Shown: positions 43,554 to 53,043 of the stretch, in pieces
Layout of the letters: the number at the start of each line of letters is the position of its first letter
Position numbering within the stretch: the first letter of the stretch is position 1
Assembly (NCBI GenBank): GCA_041484525.1
Contig: JBGPHT010000019.1
Location: 1-64,000 of the forward strand
Length of the DNA stretch: 64,000 nt
From: JBGPHT01 sp041484525
Lineage (GTDB): Bacteria; Acidobacteriota; Terriglobia; Bryobacterales; Bryobacteraceae
Direction of reading: 5' to 3'
The notes under the pieces: model-generated
What the model saw: the letters and a program-made list of their open reading frames with translations, nothing else
Told to the model about the DNA's origin: nothing
The model's database searches: none
Position numbers and translations under genes: made by a program

Positions 43554-44672
43554 TCAGGCCATCAATTCAGTTCGTGTCTGCAGGTAGCTGAGGATTTCGG
43601 CCCGGGAGAGCACGCCCTCCAGACGGCCGTTCGAAACAACAGGAAGCTGATTGAGGTCAGCCCGGCTCATTAACAGCAGCGCGCTGGCTAGAGACGCGTC
43701 AGGAGTGACTGTGCGCATTTTTTCCAGCGGGCACATGATCTCCTCCAATCTCGTACCGGGCCATTTCTCGCGGTCGAGGCTTTTGACTTCATGGGGTGTG
43801 ACCAGGCCGGCGACCTTGCCATTTTCGACAACGACAAAACAGCGCCTGCCGGTGCGAAGGAGTTCGTTGTCGACGAAATCCTGAATATCCTGATGTCCGT
43901 CGACGGTGGGACAGTTCCGGGCCATCACGTCAGCCACCCGTACGGCTTCCAGATCCCGCTTTAGCCCGATCTCGAGATAACTTTCTCCCGCAGCTTGCAG
44001 CAGGAACCAGCCGATGAAGGCAATCCACAGACCGCCGATGCCGGCGCCGCCGAAGAATTCAATCACTCCTATGGCGATGAAGATACTCGCCACCACTTGG
44101 CCCGCTCTCGCAGCAGCGCGTGTCGATCGATCTACATCGCCAGTTTTCCACCATATGATCGCCCGGAGAATACGTCCACCGTCCAGTGGGTAGCCCGGAA
44201 GCATGTTAAACACGGCTAGCCCGAAATTGATGTATCCGAGCCACGACAACATGACCTCGACCGGACTCGCCGCGATGAGTTCCACGATCTTGGCCGCCGC
44301 CAGGCAAGTCAGCCCGATGAAAACGCTTGTGAGCGGTCCAACAAACGCCATCCAGAACTCGGTTTTTGCGCTGGTAACGTCTCTTTCGATCTGGGACACA
44401 CCACCAAGGGCGAATAGCGTGATCTCCCGCACGGGCAGGCCACGCGCGCGCGCGACCAGCGAGTGGGAAAGCTCGTGCAGAAGGAGCGACACGAAAAAGA
44501 GGATTGCCGTTGCCGTAGCCAGCGCCAGGACGAGCCCAGTGCTCCACTGCGGATGCGACGCCCGGAAATTACCCGAAAGCGAAAGCACCAAGAGCAGGGC
44601 GATTAGAAACCAGCTGTAGTGCAAGCCGATTTTAATTCCGAAGATTCTGCCGAGTGTGATCTGGGAGCGCAA
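43554..44672 (-). CDS. M50 site-2 protease with two CBS domains
   Basis: A 372-residue intramembrane metalloprotease. Six or so helices; the zinc motif HELSH lies at residues 66-70 and the third ligand is in NMLPGYPLDGGRILRA (about 158-173). The last 125 residues (about 245-372) hold two CBS domains that bind adenosyl nucleotides and could gate activity by cellular AMP/ATP. The architecture equals that of Rv2625c in the mycobacterial dormancy cluster. It lies 21 nt after the acyl-ACP synthetase gene, same strand. Confidence 0.93.
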   Translation of the reverse strand: MRSQITLGRIFGIKIGLHYSWFLIALLLVLSLSGNFRASHPQWSTGLVLALATATAILFFVSLLLHELSHSLVARARGLPVREITLFALGGVSQIERDVTSAKTEFWMAFVGPLTSVFIGLTCLAAAKIVELIAASPVEVMLSWLGYINFGLAVFNMLPGYPLDGGRILRAIIWWKTGDVDRSTRAAARAGQVVASIFIAIGVIEFFGGAGIGGLWIAFIGWFLLQAAGESYLEIGLKRDLEAVRVADVMARNCPTVDGHQDIQDFVDNELLRTGRRCFVVVENGKVAGLVTPHEVKSLDREKWPGTRLEEIMCPLEKMRTVTPDASLASALLLMSRADLNQLPVVSNGRLEGVLSRAEILSYLQTRTELMA

Positions 44673-44693
44673 GCCGCTACCTCCTTTTTGCCC

Positions 44694-47180
44694 TCATAAT
44701 GCCGTAACGGCTTCCTCCACCCGCTTTGCCAGCATTGCGTAGTCCTGACCATTCAGATGTAGCGGCGGTCCGAAGGCCAATTCCACGCGTCCCGGCCGCG
44801 GCCAGCGCGCGCGCCGATGGAGCACCTTGTCCAGTCCCCGCAAGCGTATTGGAAGTACGGGAACACCCAACCGGGAAGCCATCAAGCCGATGCCCTGCTG
44901 GAATGTGCTGATCTCGCCGGCCTCAGTACGCTGTCCTTCCGGGAAGAACAAAATGGACCACTGGTTGCTGACCAACTCCCCGATATAACGAAGCGATTGC
45001 CCCGCCCCGGCCTCCGTCTGCGGCAGGGGAAACGCGTTAAAGAACAATGCAACGAGCCAGTAGGTGAGGCTATTGAGAAACCGCTCCCGGCGTGAGTGAC
45101 GCTCGGGAAAAAAGTGGGCATCGAAATACTCCTTCCACATCGCTACCGCTACGTGGTAACGGTAGCGCGCCGGCAGGGCCGCCAGAATGGAAGGCGTGTC
45201 AAGGTGGCTCTGGTGGTTGGCGACAAAGATCACGGGCCCTGTGAGCCCCGTCAGATTCTTCTTGCCCGAGATTTCGAGGTGCGCGAAGAGCCGCGTAAGG
45301 GGCAGCCACACAAAGGCCAGCGCCGCGCCCCGCACCATCCGGGCCAATCGAGACCGGTTCCAAGCAGGAAAGTCAAAGCCATGGGATGGTATGCTGACCG
45401 CCGCCAGTTCGGCCACTGTGCGAGCGCCCGTGAGCATAGACTCATCGAGGCTTGCGTCGAGGCGCTCCTCGAGGTCCATCATGAGTTGGACACGGTCTAG
45501 CGAGCTCAGGCCCAGTTCGTCGAGCGTTGTTTGTGGAGTTACGGCGCGCCCAGGGGCATACTTACGCACAATGTCAATCAGGCCGGCTTTCGAGGAGACT
45601 CCGGGCGTCAGCCGCCCGCCGGTATCCACCCACCGCTGGATCTCACCATGTTTGATCTTCTGCGTACCCTCAGTCCGGGGGAGCCGGTCACCTGGCCAGA
45701 TCGAGACGCCTCGGATCTTCTGATGTTCCTCAAGGCGGAGATTGGCGAGCCGTGCGATTTCCTTCGGGTCGCCGCCGGGCTCGAGCACCAGGACGGCGTG
45801 CACGCGTTCCTTGCCCACCACTGCCGACTCGCGCACACCGGGCATCCGGTTCAACACGAGTTCCACGTCTTCGGGAAAGACCTTAAGTCCTTCGGGCGTG
45901 ACGATCACTTCTTTCTTACGACCGCGAATCGTTAGACGTCCCGCTTCGTCGAACTCGCCGATGTCGCCTGTGTGGAACCAGCCGCCCTCAAACGCCCTGT
46001 CCGTCTCCGCCGCGTTCTGGTAGTATCCTGTGGTCACACTCTCGCCGCGCACCAGGATCTCGCCATCGGCCGCAATCCTGACCTCTAAGCCGGTGACGGG
46101 CCGGCCAACCGTTCCGGTCTTGATATCGAAGGGGTCATTGAACGCAACAATAGGCGCCGTCTCCGTGAGGCCGTATCCTTGGATTACGGCGAAGCCCAGA
46201 CGCGACCAGAATTTTTCGATCTCGGCGGGCAGCGGCGCTGCCCCGACGATAAACGCCCAGAATTTCCATCCGAACCAGCGGTGGACTCGCCGATAACGCC
46301 ACCAGCGGAAAATCCAATGTGAGCCGGCTGAGGAGGTATCGTCAGCAACTTCAGGAAACCGGTGAATCACATGTTCGCGGAGTACTTCGAGCAGCTTCGG
46401 GACGGCGATGACAACCGAAACGCGCTGCCCGCGGATCTGCCGGAGCATCTCGTGCGCGCTATAGCCGCGGATGAAGACAGCGACCGCCGGAATCAGCGGA
46501 ACAATGAATGTCGTGACCGCCTGGCCAAACATGTGGCTCAAAGGGATCAGGCTGAGAAAACGCAACGGAAACAGCGGGCGGAACCATGGGCCGTACTTCG
46601 CGATGATCCGCTCTGGCGAAACCATGTTGGCCAGAATGTTGCGGTGCGTGATCAGAACCCCTTTAGGCTCTCCCGTAGCGCCTGAGGTGAAGACGACTTC
46701 AGCCACATCATCTTTGCTGACTCGGACGGAGGAGGCTCCGCCGGTTGCCCCCGTCCAGTCGAGATCCGTAAGTCTCCATACGAGCGGCTGCCTCTCCCAG
46801 GCAGGGAGTTGAACTTCGTCTCCGATCAGTATCGCGCGGGCACCGACGATCTCTTGCACACGCCTGAGGAGGCCGGCTGAAGAGCGGTAGTCAATCGGAA
46901 CCACGATCGCGCCGTCGAGGACGCAACCCCAGAAAGCGGCAATCCACTCGGGACGGTTTTCCGCAAAAATGATGACTTTGTCGCCTTTGCGGATCGCGTG
47001 CAAGTCCAGTCGTGCCGCAAAGCAGCGTGCGGCGTCGCCCACCTGGGCGTATGAGTACTTCCAACTCCGGTATCCGTTGTCGTACTGGAGGAACTGTTTG
47101 TGCGATTGTGCGAACTGCTCAAACAAGTCGACCAGGCTCAACCAACGCTGCGCGTCCGAATCCGAACAGTCGTACAACAT
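44694..47180 (-). CDS. AMP-binding acyl-ACP synthetase / ACP / acyltransferase fusion
   Basis: An 828-residue multidomain enzyme. An ANL-type adenylation domain covers about residues 20-500: P-loop VVFTSGATGEPKGVLITHRN, GYGLTE and the hinge GRKKEVIVT. A carrier-protein domain follows (about 520-590, with the phosphopantetheine serine in LGLSSLDRVQ), then a PlsC-type acyltransferase (about 625-828) with HX4D as NHQSHLD and FFPEGQRT. It should activate a fatty acid, load it onto its own carrier domain and transfer it to a lysophospholipid, a recycling route like E. coli Aas but with a built-in ACP. Cytoplasmic face of the inner membrane. Confidence 0.9.
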   Translation of the reverse strand: MLYDCSDSDAQRWLSLVDLFEQFAQSHKQFLQYDNGYRSWKYSYAQVGDAARCFAARLDLHAIRKGDKVIIFAENRPEWIAAFWGCVLDGAIVVPIDYRSSAGLLRRVQEIVGARAILIGDEVQLPAWERQPLVWRLTDLDWTGATGGASSVRVSKDDVAEVVFTSGATGEPKGVLITHRNILANMVSPERIIAKYGPWFRPLFPLRFLSLIPLSHMFGQAVTTFIVPLIPAVAVFIRGYSAHEMLRQIRGQRVSVVIAVPKLLEVLREHVIHRFPEVADDTSSAGSHWIFRWWRYRRVHRWFGWKFWAFIVGAAPLPAEIEKFWSRLGFAVIQGYGLTETAPIVAFNDPFDIKTGTVGRPVTGLEVRIAADGEILVRGESVTTGYYQNAAETDRAFEGGWFHTGDIGEFDEAGRLTIRGRKKEVIVTPEGLKVFPEDVELVLNRMPGVRESAVVGKERVHAVLVLEPGGDPKEIARLANLRLEEHQKIRGVSIWPGDRLPRTEGTQKIKHGEIQRWVDTGGRLTPGVSSKAGLIDIVRKYAPGRAVTPQTTLDELGLSSLDRVQLMMDLEERLDASLDESMLTGARTVAELAAVSIPSHGFDFPAWNRSRLARMVRGAALAFVWLPLTRLFAHLEISGKKNLTGLTGPVIFVANHQSHLDTPSILAALPARYRYHVAVAMWKEYFDAHFFPERHSRRERFLNSLTYWLVALFFNAFPLPQTEAGAGQSLRYIGELVSNQWSILFFPEGQRTEAGEISTFQQGIGLMASRLGVPVLPIRLRGLDKVLHRRARWPRPGRVELAFGPPLHLNGQDYAMLAKRVEEAVTAL

Positions 47181-47251
47181 CTTGCAGATCGATTACAAGC
47201 ACGGCAGATGCCACGCGCGTACCCCGGAACAAGAGCAGAGATGGGTGCGTC

Positions 47252-47280
47252 ATTTCGCTCATTTAGTGAATTTCGCTCAT
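47252..47280. repeat. Two 11-bp direct repeats in the divergent promoter
   Basis: ATTTCGCTCAT occurs at 47252-47262 and again at 47270-47280, 18 bp apart, in the 254-bp spacer between the acyl-ACP synthetase and the CBS gene. The near-two-turn phasing fits a regulator that binds two half-sites on one face of DNA. No match elsewhere in the island was noticed. Confidence 0.5.
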
Positions 47281-47434
47281 GGCGAATCGCCCCGGACGTT
47301 CCTTTCTGAGCGCATGCACAGGGCGTGAATTCGGCACATGGCTTGCAGCTACATCCGCGAGCCGCGATATCGTGAAGGCCGGTTCCATCGGCCTTTTGTC
47401 TGATGATGCTCTCAAGCAAGAACTAGAGGTGCAT

Positions 47435-47923
47435 ATGAAAGTTCAAGACATCATGACCCGGAACGTGAAGTTCTGTGGTCCGGACACCAACCTGGCCGCC
47501 GCCGCTGAGATTCTGTGGAGCAACAACTGCGGCACGCTGCCAGTCGTAGACTCGGCCGGCAAACTCACCGGAGTCATCACCGGCCGCGACATGTGCATCG
47601 CCATGGGCACGAGGAACCGCGCAGCCGGCGACCTCTCTGTCGGTGACGTGGCCATCCAGCCCGTGTTTACGTGCGGGCCTGATGACGACGTACATCAGGC
47701 GCTCAAGACCATGGGCCAGCATCACATCAGGCGATTGCCTGTCGTAAGCCAGGAGGGCAAGCTTGCCGGGATCCTCTCCCTGGACGATGTTGCACTTCGT
47801 CCGGAAAAGGCCGGAGGCAAGGAGACCGCAGGGATTTCCTACGAGGACGTGGTGAACACATTGAAGTCAATATGCGACCGCCGTGCGGCTGAAGCCCCGA
47901 AGACCGCAACAATGCCCGCCTAA
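47435..47923 (+). CDS. Two-CBS-domain protein (Hrp1-like)
   Basis: 162 residues from ATG 47435 (AGAGGTG upstream); an open frame to 47279 adds no homology. CBS1 is MKVQDIMTRNVKF to GVITGRDMCIA and CBS2 is VGDVAIQPVFTC to AGILSLDDVAL. This is the size and form of Rv2626c (Hrp1), a secreted, strongly hypoxia-induced protein that binds AMP-type ligands weakly. The C-terminus adds ISYEDVVNTLKSICDRR. Ligand and partner are unknown here. A 7-bp stem-loop follows the stop. Confidence 0.9.
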   Translation: MKVQDIMTRNVKFCGPDTNLAAAAEILWSNNCGTLPVVDSAGKLTGVITGRDMCIAMGTRNRAAGDLSVGDVAIQPVFTCGPDDDVHQALKTMGQHHIRRLPVVSQEGKLAGILSLDDVALRPEKAGGKETAGISYEDVVNTLKSICDRRAAEAPKTATMPA

Positions 47924-47932
47924 GTGGCGGGC
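47914..47932 (+). terminator. Short GC stem-loop after the CBS gene
   Basis: GCCCGCC (47914-47920) and GGCGGGC (47926-47932) form a 7-bp stem around TAAGT, covering the CBS stop codon. There is no U-tract, so it may only weaken read-through into pstS or stabilise the 3' end. Confidence 0.4.
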
Positions 47933-47940
47933 AAACTTAG

Positions 47941-48981
47941 TTGGTGTCAATGTCCGCGTTGAGGCGTTCGACTGCTGAGCTTTGGACCCTTACCATTGCG
48001 ATTCTCGCCAACTCGCTCGGTGGGTGCGGTTCTTCGCCCACTATGCTTATCAATGGCGCTGGCGCAACGTTTCCTTACCCGATCTACGTCAAATGGTTTG
48101 ACGAGTTCCACAAGCTTCATCCGGACATTCAAATCAACTACCAGTCGATCGGATCTGGTGGCGGAATCCGGCAACTCCTGACGGGCACGGTCGATTTTGG
48201 CGCCTCGGACAGCCCCATGACGGACGAGCAACTGCGCGAGGCAAAAACTGGAATCCTGCATTTTCCGACAGTGCTGGGGGCGGTCGTCTGCGCTTACAAC
48301 GTTCCTGGCATCAATCAAAGCTTGAACTTTACTCCTGAAGTGCTTGCGGGAGTTCAGTCAGGAAAGATTAAGCATTGGAATGACGGAGAATTAGCCAAGG
48401 TCAATCCGGGAGTGAGCCTGCCACCGGAAAATATCGTCCCAATCCACCGTTCAGATGGCAGCGGAACTACGTTCGTGTGGACCGAATATCTTTCGAAGGT
48501 CAGTCCGGAGTGGAAGCAGCTTGTCGGCTACGGGACATCAGTGAACTGGCCGGCCGGACTCGGCGCCAAAGGCAATGAGGGTGTGGCCGGTCTGGTCAAA
48601 CAGACGCCGTACTCGATTGGATATCTCGAGCTGGTCTACGCGACGCAGAACAACATCCCGTATGGGAGAGTACGGAATTCGTCCGGTATTTTTGTCAAAG
48701 CGGACATGAGCAGCGTTAGGGCAGCCTCCGCAACGCCGATCCCGGACGATTTTCGCGTGTCACTCACCGATGCATCTGGCAAAGACGCTTACCCGATTGC
48801 CAGCTTTACCTGGCTGCTGGTTCCAAATAAGATTGCGGATGCGGGCAGGAAGGTCGCTATCACCGAGTTCTTACGATGGATGCTCGCGGACGGCCAAAAA
48901 ATGGCTGAGTCGCTGTCCTACACGCCGTTGCCGCAGACAGTGATCTCGAAGGAGTTGGACGCCATTTCGCAGGTTCAATAG
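47941..48981 (+). CDS. pstS: Phosphate ABC transporter substrate-binding lipoprotein
   Basis: A 346-residue binding protein with an N-terminal signal and lipobox ending SLGGC (lipidated Cys near residue 29; internal starts at 47944 GTG and 47950 ATG are alternatives to TTG 47941). The phosphate-site loops are in GAGATFPYPIYVKWFDE, FGASDSPMT and HRSDGSGTTFVWTEYL. It captures inorganic phosphate in the periplasm and passes it to PstCA. First gene of the pstSCAB-phoU operon (1-nt gap to pstC). Confidence 0.95.
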   Translation: MVSMSALRRSTAELWTLTIAILANSLGGCGSSPTMLINGAGATFPYPIYVKWFDEFHKLHPDIQINYQSIGSGGGIRQLLTGTVDFGASDSPMTDEQLREAKTGILHFPTVLGAVVCAYNVPGINQSLNFTPEVLAGVQSGKIKHWNDGELAKVNPGVSLPPENIVPIHRSDGSGTTFVWTEYLSKVSPEWKQLVGYGTSVNWPAGLGAKGNEGVAGLVKQTPYSIGYLELVYATQNNIPYGRVRNSSGIFVKADMSSVRAASATPIPDDFRVSLTDASGKDAYPIASFTWLLVPNKIADAGRKVAITEFLRWMLADGQKMAESLSYTPLPQTVISKELDAISQVQ

Positions 48982-48982
48982 T

Positions 48983-49960
48983 ATGCCAGACGGATCGGCC
49001 ACGCCACAGTCCACCCATCGCTCGAGTCGAGCTTTCCTCGATCGCCTGCGCAGTGGAGACGAAGTTGCGCACATCCTGACTCTCTTGTCTGCCTCGATCG
49101 TGCTTGCGATTACCATGCTGCTGGTCATAGGGCTTCATCGAGATTCGGCGGAGGCCCGGATGAGGTTCGGGTGGGCCTTCCTGTCCGGCATGAAGTGGGA
49201 TCCGGTCTCGGGCTCCTTCGGCGCTTTGCCCTTTGTTTATGGTACGGTTCTGACGTCCGCGCTGGCCCTGTTGATTTCGGTTCCCTTGGGACTGGGCGCC
49301 GCGATCTTCCTGGCAGAACTGGCTCCGCCTCGCATTTCGGATGCCCTGACATTTGTAATCGAGCTCTTGGCAGCAGTACCCAGCGTGATCTACGGATTGC
49401 TGGGCATCTTCGTCCTGGCGCCGATCCTTCGGGATCCGGTTCAGCCCTTCCTTAACAGAACATTAGGTTTTCTGCCGCTCTTTCGGGGGCCGTCTTATGG
49501 AGTTGGTTTCCTGGCCGCCGGAGTGGTGCTGGCCATCATGGTCATTCCATTCATCATCTCGATATCCCGCGAATCGCTGTTGGCGGTTCCCCGCGAGCAA
49601 CGTGAGGCGGCTCTAGCCCTGGGCGCTACCCATTGGGAAGCGACCTGGCAGGTCGTGGTTCCGTGCGCCCGTCTGGGAATCATCGGATCCGTCTTCCTGG
49701 CGCTCGGTCGGGCATTGGGGGAAACGATGGCGGTCACAATGGTTATTGGCAACACTCCGCAGATCAGCGCGTCATTGTTCGCGCCGGGCTATTCCATCGC
49801 GGCTGTGATTGCAAATGAGTTCATGGAGGCTGCGGGGAATCTCCATCTGAGCGCCCTGATGGAATTGGGGCTGGTGCTTTTTCTAGTCACGATCATCGTC
49901 AACGCCCTGGCTCGCCTCCTGGTTCGAACTACGATGCGGGGAGGGACTACGCGCCCATGA
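48983..49960 (+). CDS. pstC: Phosphate ABC transporter permease
   Basis: A 325-residue permease with six helices and the BPD-family loop PREQREAALALGATHWEATW that couples to PstB. A hydrophilic N-terminal tail (SRAFLDRLRSGDE) precedes helix 1. ATG 48983 sits 1 nt after the pstS stop. It forms the channel with PstA in the inner membrane. Its stop overlaps pstA by 4 nt. Confidence 0.96.
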   Translation: MPDGSATPQSTHRSSRAFLDRLRSGDEVAHILTLLSASIVLAITMLLVIGLHRDSAEARMRFGWAFLSGMKWDPVSGSFGALPFVYGTVLTSALALLISVPLGLGAAIFLAELAPPRISDALTFVIELLAAVPSVIYGLLGIFVLAPILRDPVQPFLNRTLGFLPLFRGPSYGVGFLAAGVVLAIMVIPFIISISRESLLAVPREQREAALALGATHWEATWQVVVPCARLGIIGSVFLALGRALGETMAVTMVIGNTPQISASLFAPGYSIAAVIANEFMEAAGNLHLSALMELGLVLFLVTIIVNALARLLVRTTMRGGTTRP

Positions 49961-50805
49961 CCTACAGATCCGGCAGGAGAAAGCTCGTGAATGCCGTCAT
50001 GTTCTCGCTCACCGGCATGTGCGCTATCGCGGCCGTAACGGTCCTGTTCTGGATTCTAGGTTATCTCGTCTGGAACGGAGGAAAATCTCTGAACGCGGAC
50101 TTCTTTTTGCGACTGCCCAAGCCTCCGGGTGAGGCCGGCGGCGGCATGGCAAACGCGCTGGCCGGCAGCGCGCAGATTCTCATAATTGCCGCGCTCCTAG
50201 GTGTTCCCGTGGGCTTCCTGGGCGGAGTTTACCTCGCCGAATTCGGGGGGACGACGTTTCCATTTCTGGTTCGATATACCGCCGACTTGTTGAACGGCAT
50301 CCCTTCCATCGTGATTGGAATCTTCATTTATTCGGCGATCGTGCTGCCCATGCATCGATTTTCAGCGCTCGCCGGCGGAGCCGCCCTGAGCGTGATTCTC
50401 ATTCCCCTCACCATGCGCAGTACGGAGGAGTTTCTTCGAGCAGTTCCACAAGCACTCCGGGAAGCCGCGTTGGCGCTTGGCGCAAGCAGGTGGCAAGCAG
50501 TTATCACTGTAGTCATGCCGGCCGCCTTTCGCGGCATTATCACAGGGATACTGCTGGGAATCGCACGCATCGCCGGCGAAACCGCGCCACTTCTTTTCAC
50601 CAGCTTTAGCAATCGATACTGGAGCAACGGCTTGAACCAGCCCACAGCATCGATGCCGGTGATGATTTTCACCTATGCGATCTCTCCCTATCCGGACTGG
50701 CGCCGCCAGGCATGGGCCGGCGGGCTGGTGTTATTGACGCTGATGCTGCTGAGCAATATTTGCGTCCGCCTGGTCCTGGGTCGCCGAGCCTCCCGGCGGG
50801 CTTGA
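49957..50805 (+). CDS. pstA: Phosphate ABC transporter permease
   Basis: A 282-residue permease with six helices; the EAA-type loop is PQALREAALALGASRWQAVI. ATG 49957 overlaps the end of pstC (ATGA). Pairs with PstC as the heterodimeric channel for phosphate. Normal length. The pstB start lies 5 nt after its stop. Confidence 0.96.
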   Translation: MTYRSGRRKLVNAVMFSLTGMCAIAAVTVLFWILGYLVWNGGKSLNADFFLRLPKPPGEAGGGMANALAGSAQILIIAALLGVPVGFLGGVYLAEFGGTTFPFLVRYTADLLNGIPSIVIGIFIYSAIVLPMHRFSALAGGAALSVILIPLTMRSTEEFLRAVPQALREAALALGASRWQAVITVVMPAAFRGIITGILLGIARIAGETAPLLFTSFSNRYWSNGLNQPTASMPVMIFTYAISPYPDWRRQAWAGGLVLLTLMLLSNICVRLVLGRRASRRA

Positions 50806-50810
50806 AAACC

Positions 50811-51629
50811 ATGGAGACGGTATTGCATCGAGCATCCAACGAGCCGCCCGCTCAGAGCGGTCCGGCTGAGCGTGAACAAGTTCGTCCCAAGCTGAGGATT
50901 TCGAACCTGAACTTCTACTACGGCTCATACCTGGCGCTCTCCGGCATCACGATGGACATCTTTGCGAATCGGATCACCGCTCTCATCGGCCCTTCCGGCT
51001 GCGGCAAGTCCACGTTCTTGCGCGTCCTCAACCGGATGTATGAGACGGTTCGCAACACTCGGGTGGAAGGCGAGGTCTGGCTGGACGGTGAAAATGCCCT
51101 CACGATGGACGTGGCCACGCTGAGACGGCGCGTGGGCATGGTGTTCCAGAAACCCAACCCGTTTCCGAAGTCCATTTATGACAATGTGGCGTACGGTCTT
51201 AGGGTGAATGGGTTGCGGGGTAAGAGTCAGGTGGCGGAAGCCATCGAGCGGAGTTTAAGGCGAGCCGCTTTGTGGGACGAGGTAAAAGACCAGATCCGCC
51301 GCTCGGCTTACGACCTTTCGGGTGGGCAGCAACAGCGGCTGTGCATCGCGCGGGCGTTAGCAGTCGACCCGGAGGTGCTCCTGCTGGACGAGCCCAGCTC
51401 CGCATTGGATCCGATCGCCACAGCTAAGATCGAAGAGCTCCTTTTCGGTTTGAAAAACAACTGCACGATCGTAATCGTGACCCACAACATGCAACAAGCA
51501 GCGAGGATCGCGGACGAGACCGGCTTCTTTCTGCTCGGCAAGTTGATCGAATTCAACCGAACCGCAGTCATCTTCCAAACACCAGCGAAGAAGGAGACAG
51601 AAGACTATATCACGGGCCGGTTTGGCTGA
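50811..51629 (+). CDS. pstB: Phosphate ABC transporter ATP-binding protein
   Basis: About 272 residues from ATG 50811; the frame is open to 50712 inside pstA but pstB proteins begin near the chosen ATG. Walker A GPSGCGKST, signature LSGGQQQRLCIARAL, Walker B VLLLDEPSSALDP and switch His in THNMQQA are all present. A 30-residue Pro/Glu-rich N-terminal stretch is unusual. It drives PstSCA. phoU follows after 17 nt. Confidence 0.96.
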   Translation: METVLHRASNEPPAQSGPAEREQVRPKLRISNLNFYYGSYLALSGITMDIFANRITALIGPSGCGKSTFLRVLNRMYETVRNTRVEGEVWLDGENALTMDVATLRRRVGMVFQKPNPFPKSIYDNVAYGLRVNGLRGKSQVAEAIERSLRRAALWDEVKDQIRRSAYDLSGGQQQRLCIARALAVDPEVLLLDEPSSALDPIATAKIEELLFGLKNNCTIVIVTHNMQQAARIADETGFFLLGKLIEFNRTAVIFQTPAKKETEDYITGRFG

Positions 51630-51646
51630 ATATCGAGGCGAGGAAA

Positions 51647-52309
51647 GTGCGGCACTTTGTTGCGGACCTAAATCAATTGCAGGCCCGGCTGCTGGAAATG
51701 AGCGGTTTGGTCCAGTCAGCCATTCATGAAAGTGTGCTTTCAGTTGTGGAGCGTCGCGAGGAGCCCGCCCGTCGTGTACTGAGCAACGAGGACCGGATCA
51801 ATCATCTGCAAATCGAAGTGGATGAACGGGCAATTCGCCTTCTTGCGCTGCAGCAACCGATGGCTAAGGACCTGCGTTTCATCACCGCCGCGATCAAGAT
51901 CAATACGGACCTGGAGCGGATGGGAGACCTGGCGGTGAATATCGCCCAGCGATCTGTGGCATTGCTAGGACGGCCTCCCATAAAGATGCTAGCCGAAATT
52001 CCACAAGCGGCGAATATTGTCGAGTCCATGGTGCGGAACAGTCTGGACGCCTTTGTGGAGCGTGAGGCCGAGCTGGCGCGGAGCGTTTTGCTTTCCGACG
52101 ACACAGTGGATCGGCTGCGCGACTCCATTCATCTCGAGTTGATTTCCGTTATGCAGAGGGATCCTTCAGTCGTTCCCCAAGGGGTAGATCTAATCCTCGT
52201 GGTGCGACACCTCGAGCGCATCGCCGATCACGCAACCAATATCGCCGAGGATGTGCTTTTTCTTACGAAAGGCGTGGACGTGCGGCACCATCTGGAATCG
52301 AGGCCGTAG
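51647..52309 (+). CDS. phoU: Phosphate signalling/transport regulator
   Basis: A 220-residue PhoU with two three-helix repeats (about 10-105 and 112-210) and the metal-cluster acidic motifs (ERMGDLAVNIAQ, and ERIADHATNIAEDV) characteristic of the family. It modulates PstB activity and the PhoR/PhoB two-component system. No phoR or phoB is in the window, so the signalling arm must be elsewhere. GTG start at 51647 follows GGCGAGGAAA. Last gene of the operon. Confidence 0.95.
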   Translation: MRHFVADLNQLQARLLEMSGLVQSAIHESVLSVVERREEPARRVLSNEDRINHLQIEVDERAIRLLALQQPMAKDLRFITAAIKINTDLERMGDLAVNIAQRSVALLGRPPIKMLAEIPQAANIVESMVRNSLDAFVEREAELARSVLLSDDTVDRLRDSIHLELISVMQRDPSVVPQGVDLILVVRHLERIADHATNIAEDVLFLTKGVDVRHHLESRP

Positions 52310-52341
52310 ATGCGGGAACAGCACTCTGGCCATCCAGTTCC

Positions 52342-53043
52342 TCAGAGCGAGTGAACGCCGCCTGCACCGCCGCTCCGGCGATAAGCGCCGGGATATGCGA
52401 TGGAGAGGTGGTTTTCCACGTGACAGACGCCCTGCGTAGTCCAGGCAGCTCGCTCGGCTTCAGCGCTCTCCGCCATGGAATTCACAGTGCCCCACAGAGT
52501 CACGTGATCGCGCCTTGTTTCGACCTTGATCCGGCTTCTTCGCTTGCCAAACCGGCGTTTGAGCGCCGATTCAATATGGGCTTCCACCACATCATGAATG
52601 CTCACTGGCTTAATCGATATCTGGTTGCTGATTCCTCTCACGCCCTTCAGGTTGCAAACAGCGCTATAGGCGGCCGATTTTTGATAGTGCCAATCCACGT
52701 CTCCTTCAAGGGTAAGCCAGCCGCTTCCCACCTGAACTTTGATCCGATCGCTCGGGATCAGTGTGTTCCAGGAGAGCGCATCAACGGCTGCTCGCGCGAT
52801 GTCCTCGTCGTTGACCAGGCGCGATCCGGGCAGCTTGACATCGAGATCGGTCACGATCGCGTTGACACCCAAGACCCTGGTGGCAGCCTGCTCCGCGGCT
52901 ACCTTTTCCGCATAACTGGCGACATGGCCGGAAAGAGTGACAATTCCGTCCTTGACAGCCACGCCGATCGCGGCAGCGTCAACGCTCGGTTCATAGGAGA
53001 GTTCCTCCTCGACATCAGTTCGTAGCTCTACGTCAGATTTCAT
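52342..53043 (-). CDS. BON-domain protein with three tandem BON domains
   Basis: A 233-residue soluble protein. Three BON domains lie at about 5-75, 78-150 and 152-222, each with VTLSGHV/LTLEGDV/VTLWGTV-like strands. BON domains bind phospholipids; three-domain proteins without a signal peptide resemble the cytoplasmic stress proteins often found next to UspA genes. It is divergent from the UspA gene with 179 bp between, in which a hairpin GGGGCT-AGCCCC (near 53127-53146) lies. Stress or membrane protection role is inference. Confidence 0.85.
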   Translation of the reverse strand: MKSDVELRTDVEEELSYEPSVDAAAIGVAVKDGIVTLSGHVASYAEKVAAEQAATRVLGVNAIVTDLDVKLPGSRLVNDEDIARAAVDALSWNTLIPSDRIKVQVGSGWLTLEGDVDWHYQKSAAYSAVCNLKGVRGISNQISIKPVSIHDVVEAHIESALKRRFGKRRSRIKVETRRDHVTLWGTVNSMAESAEAERAAWTTQGVCHVENHLSIAYPGAYRRSGGAGGVHSL

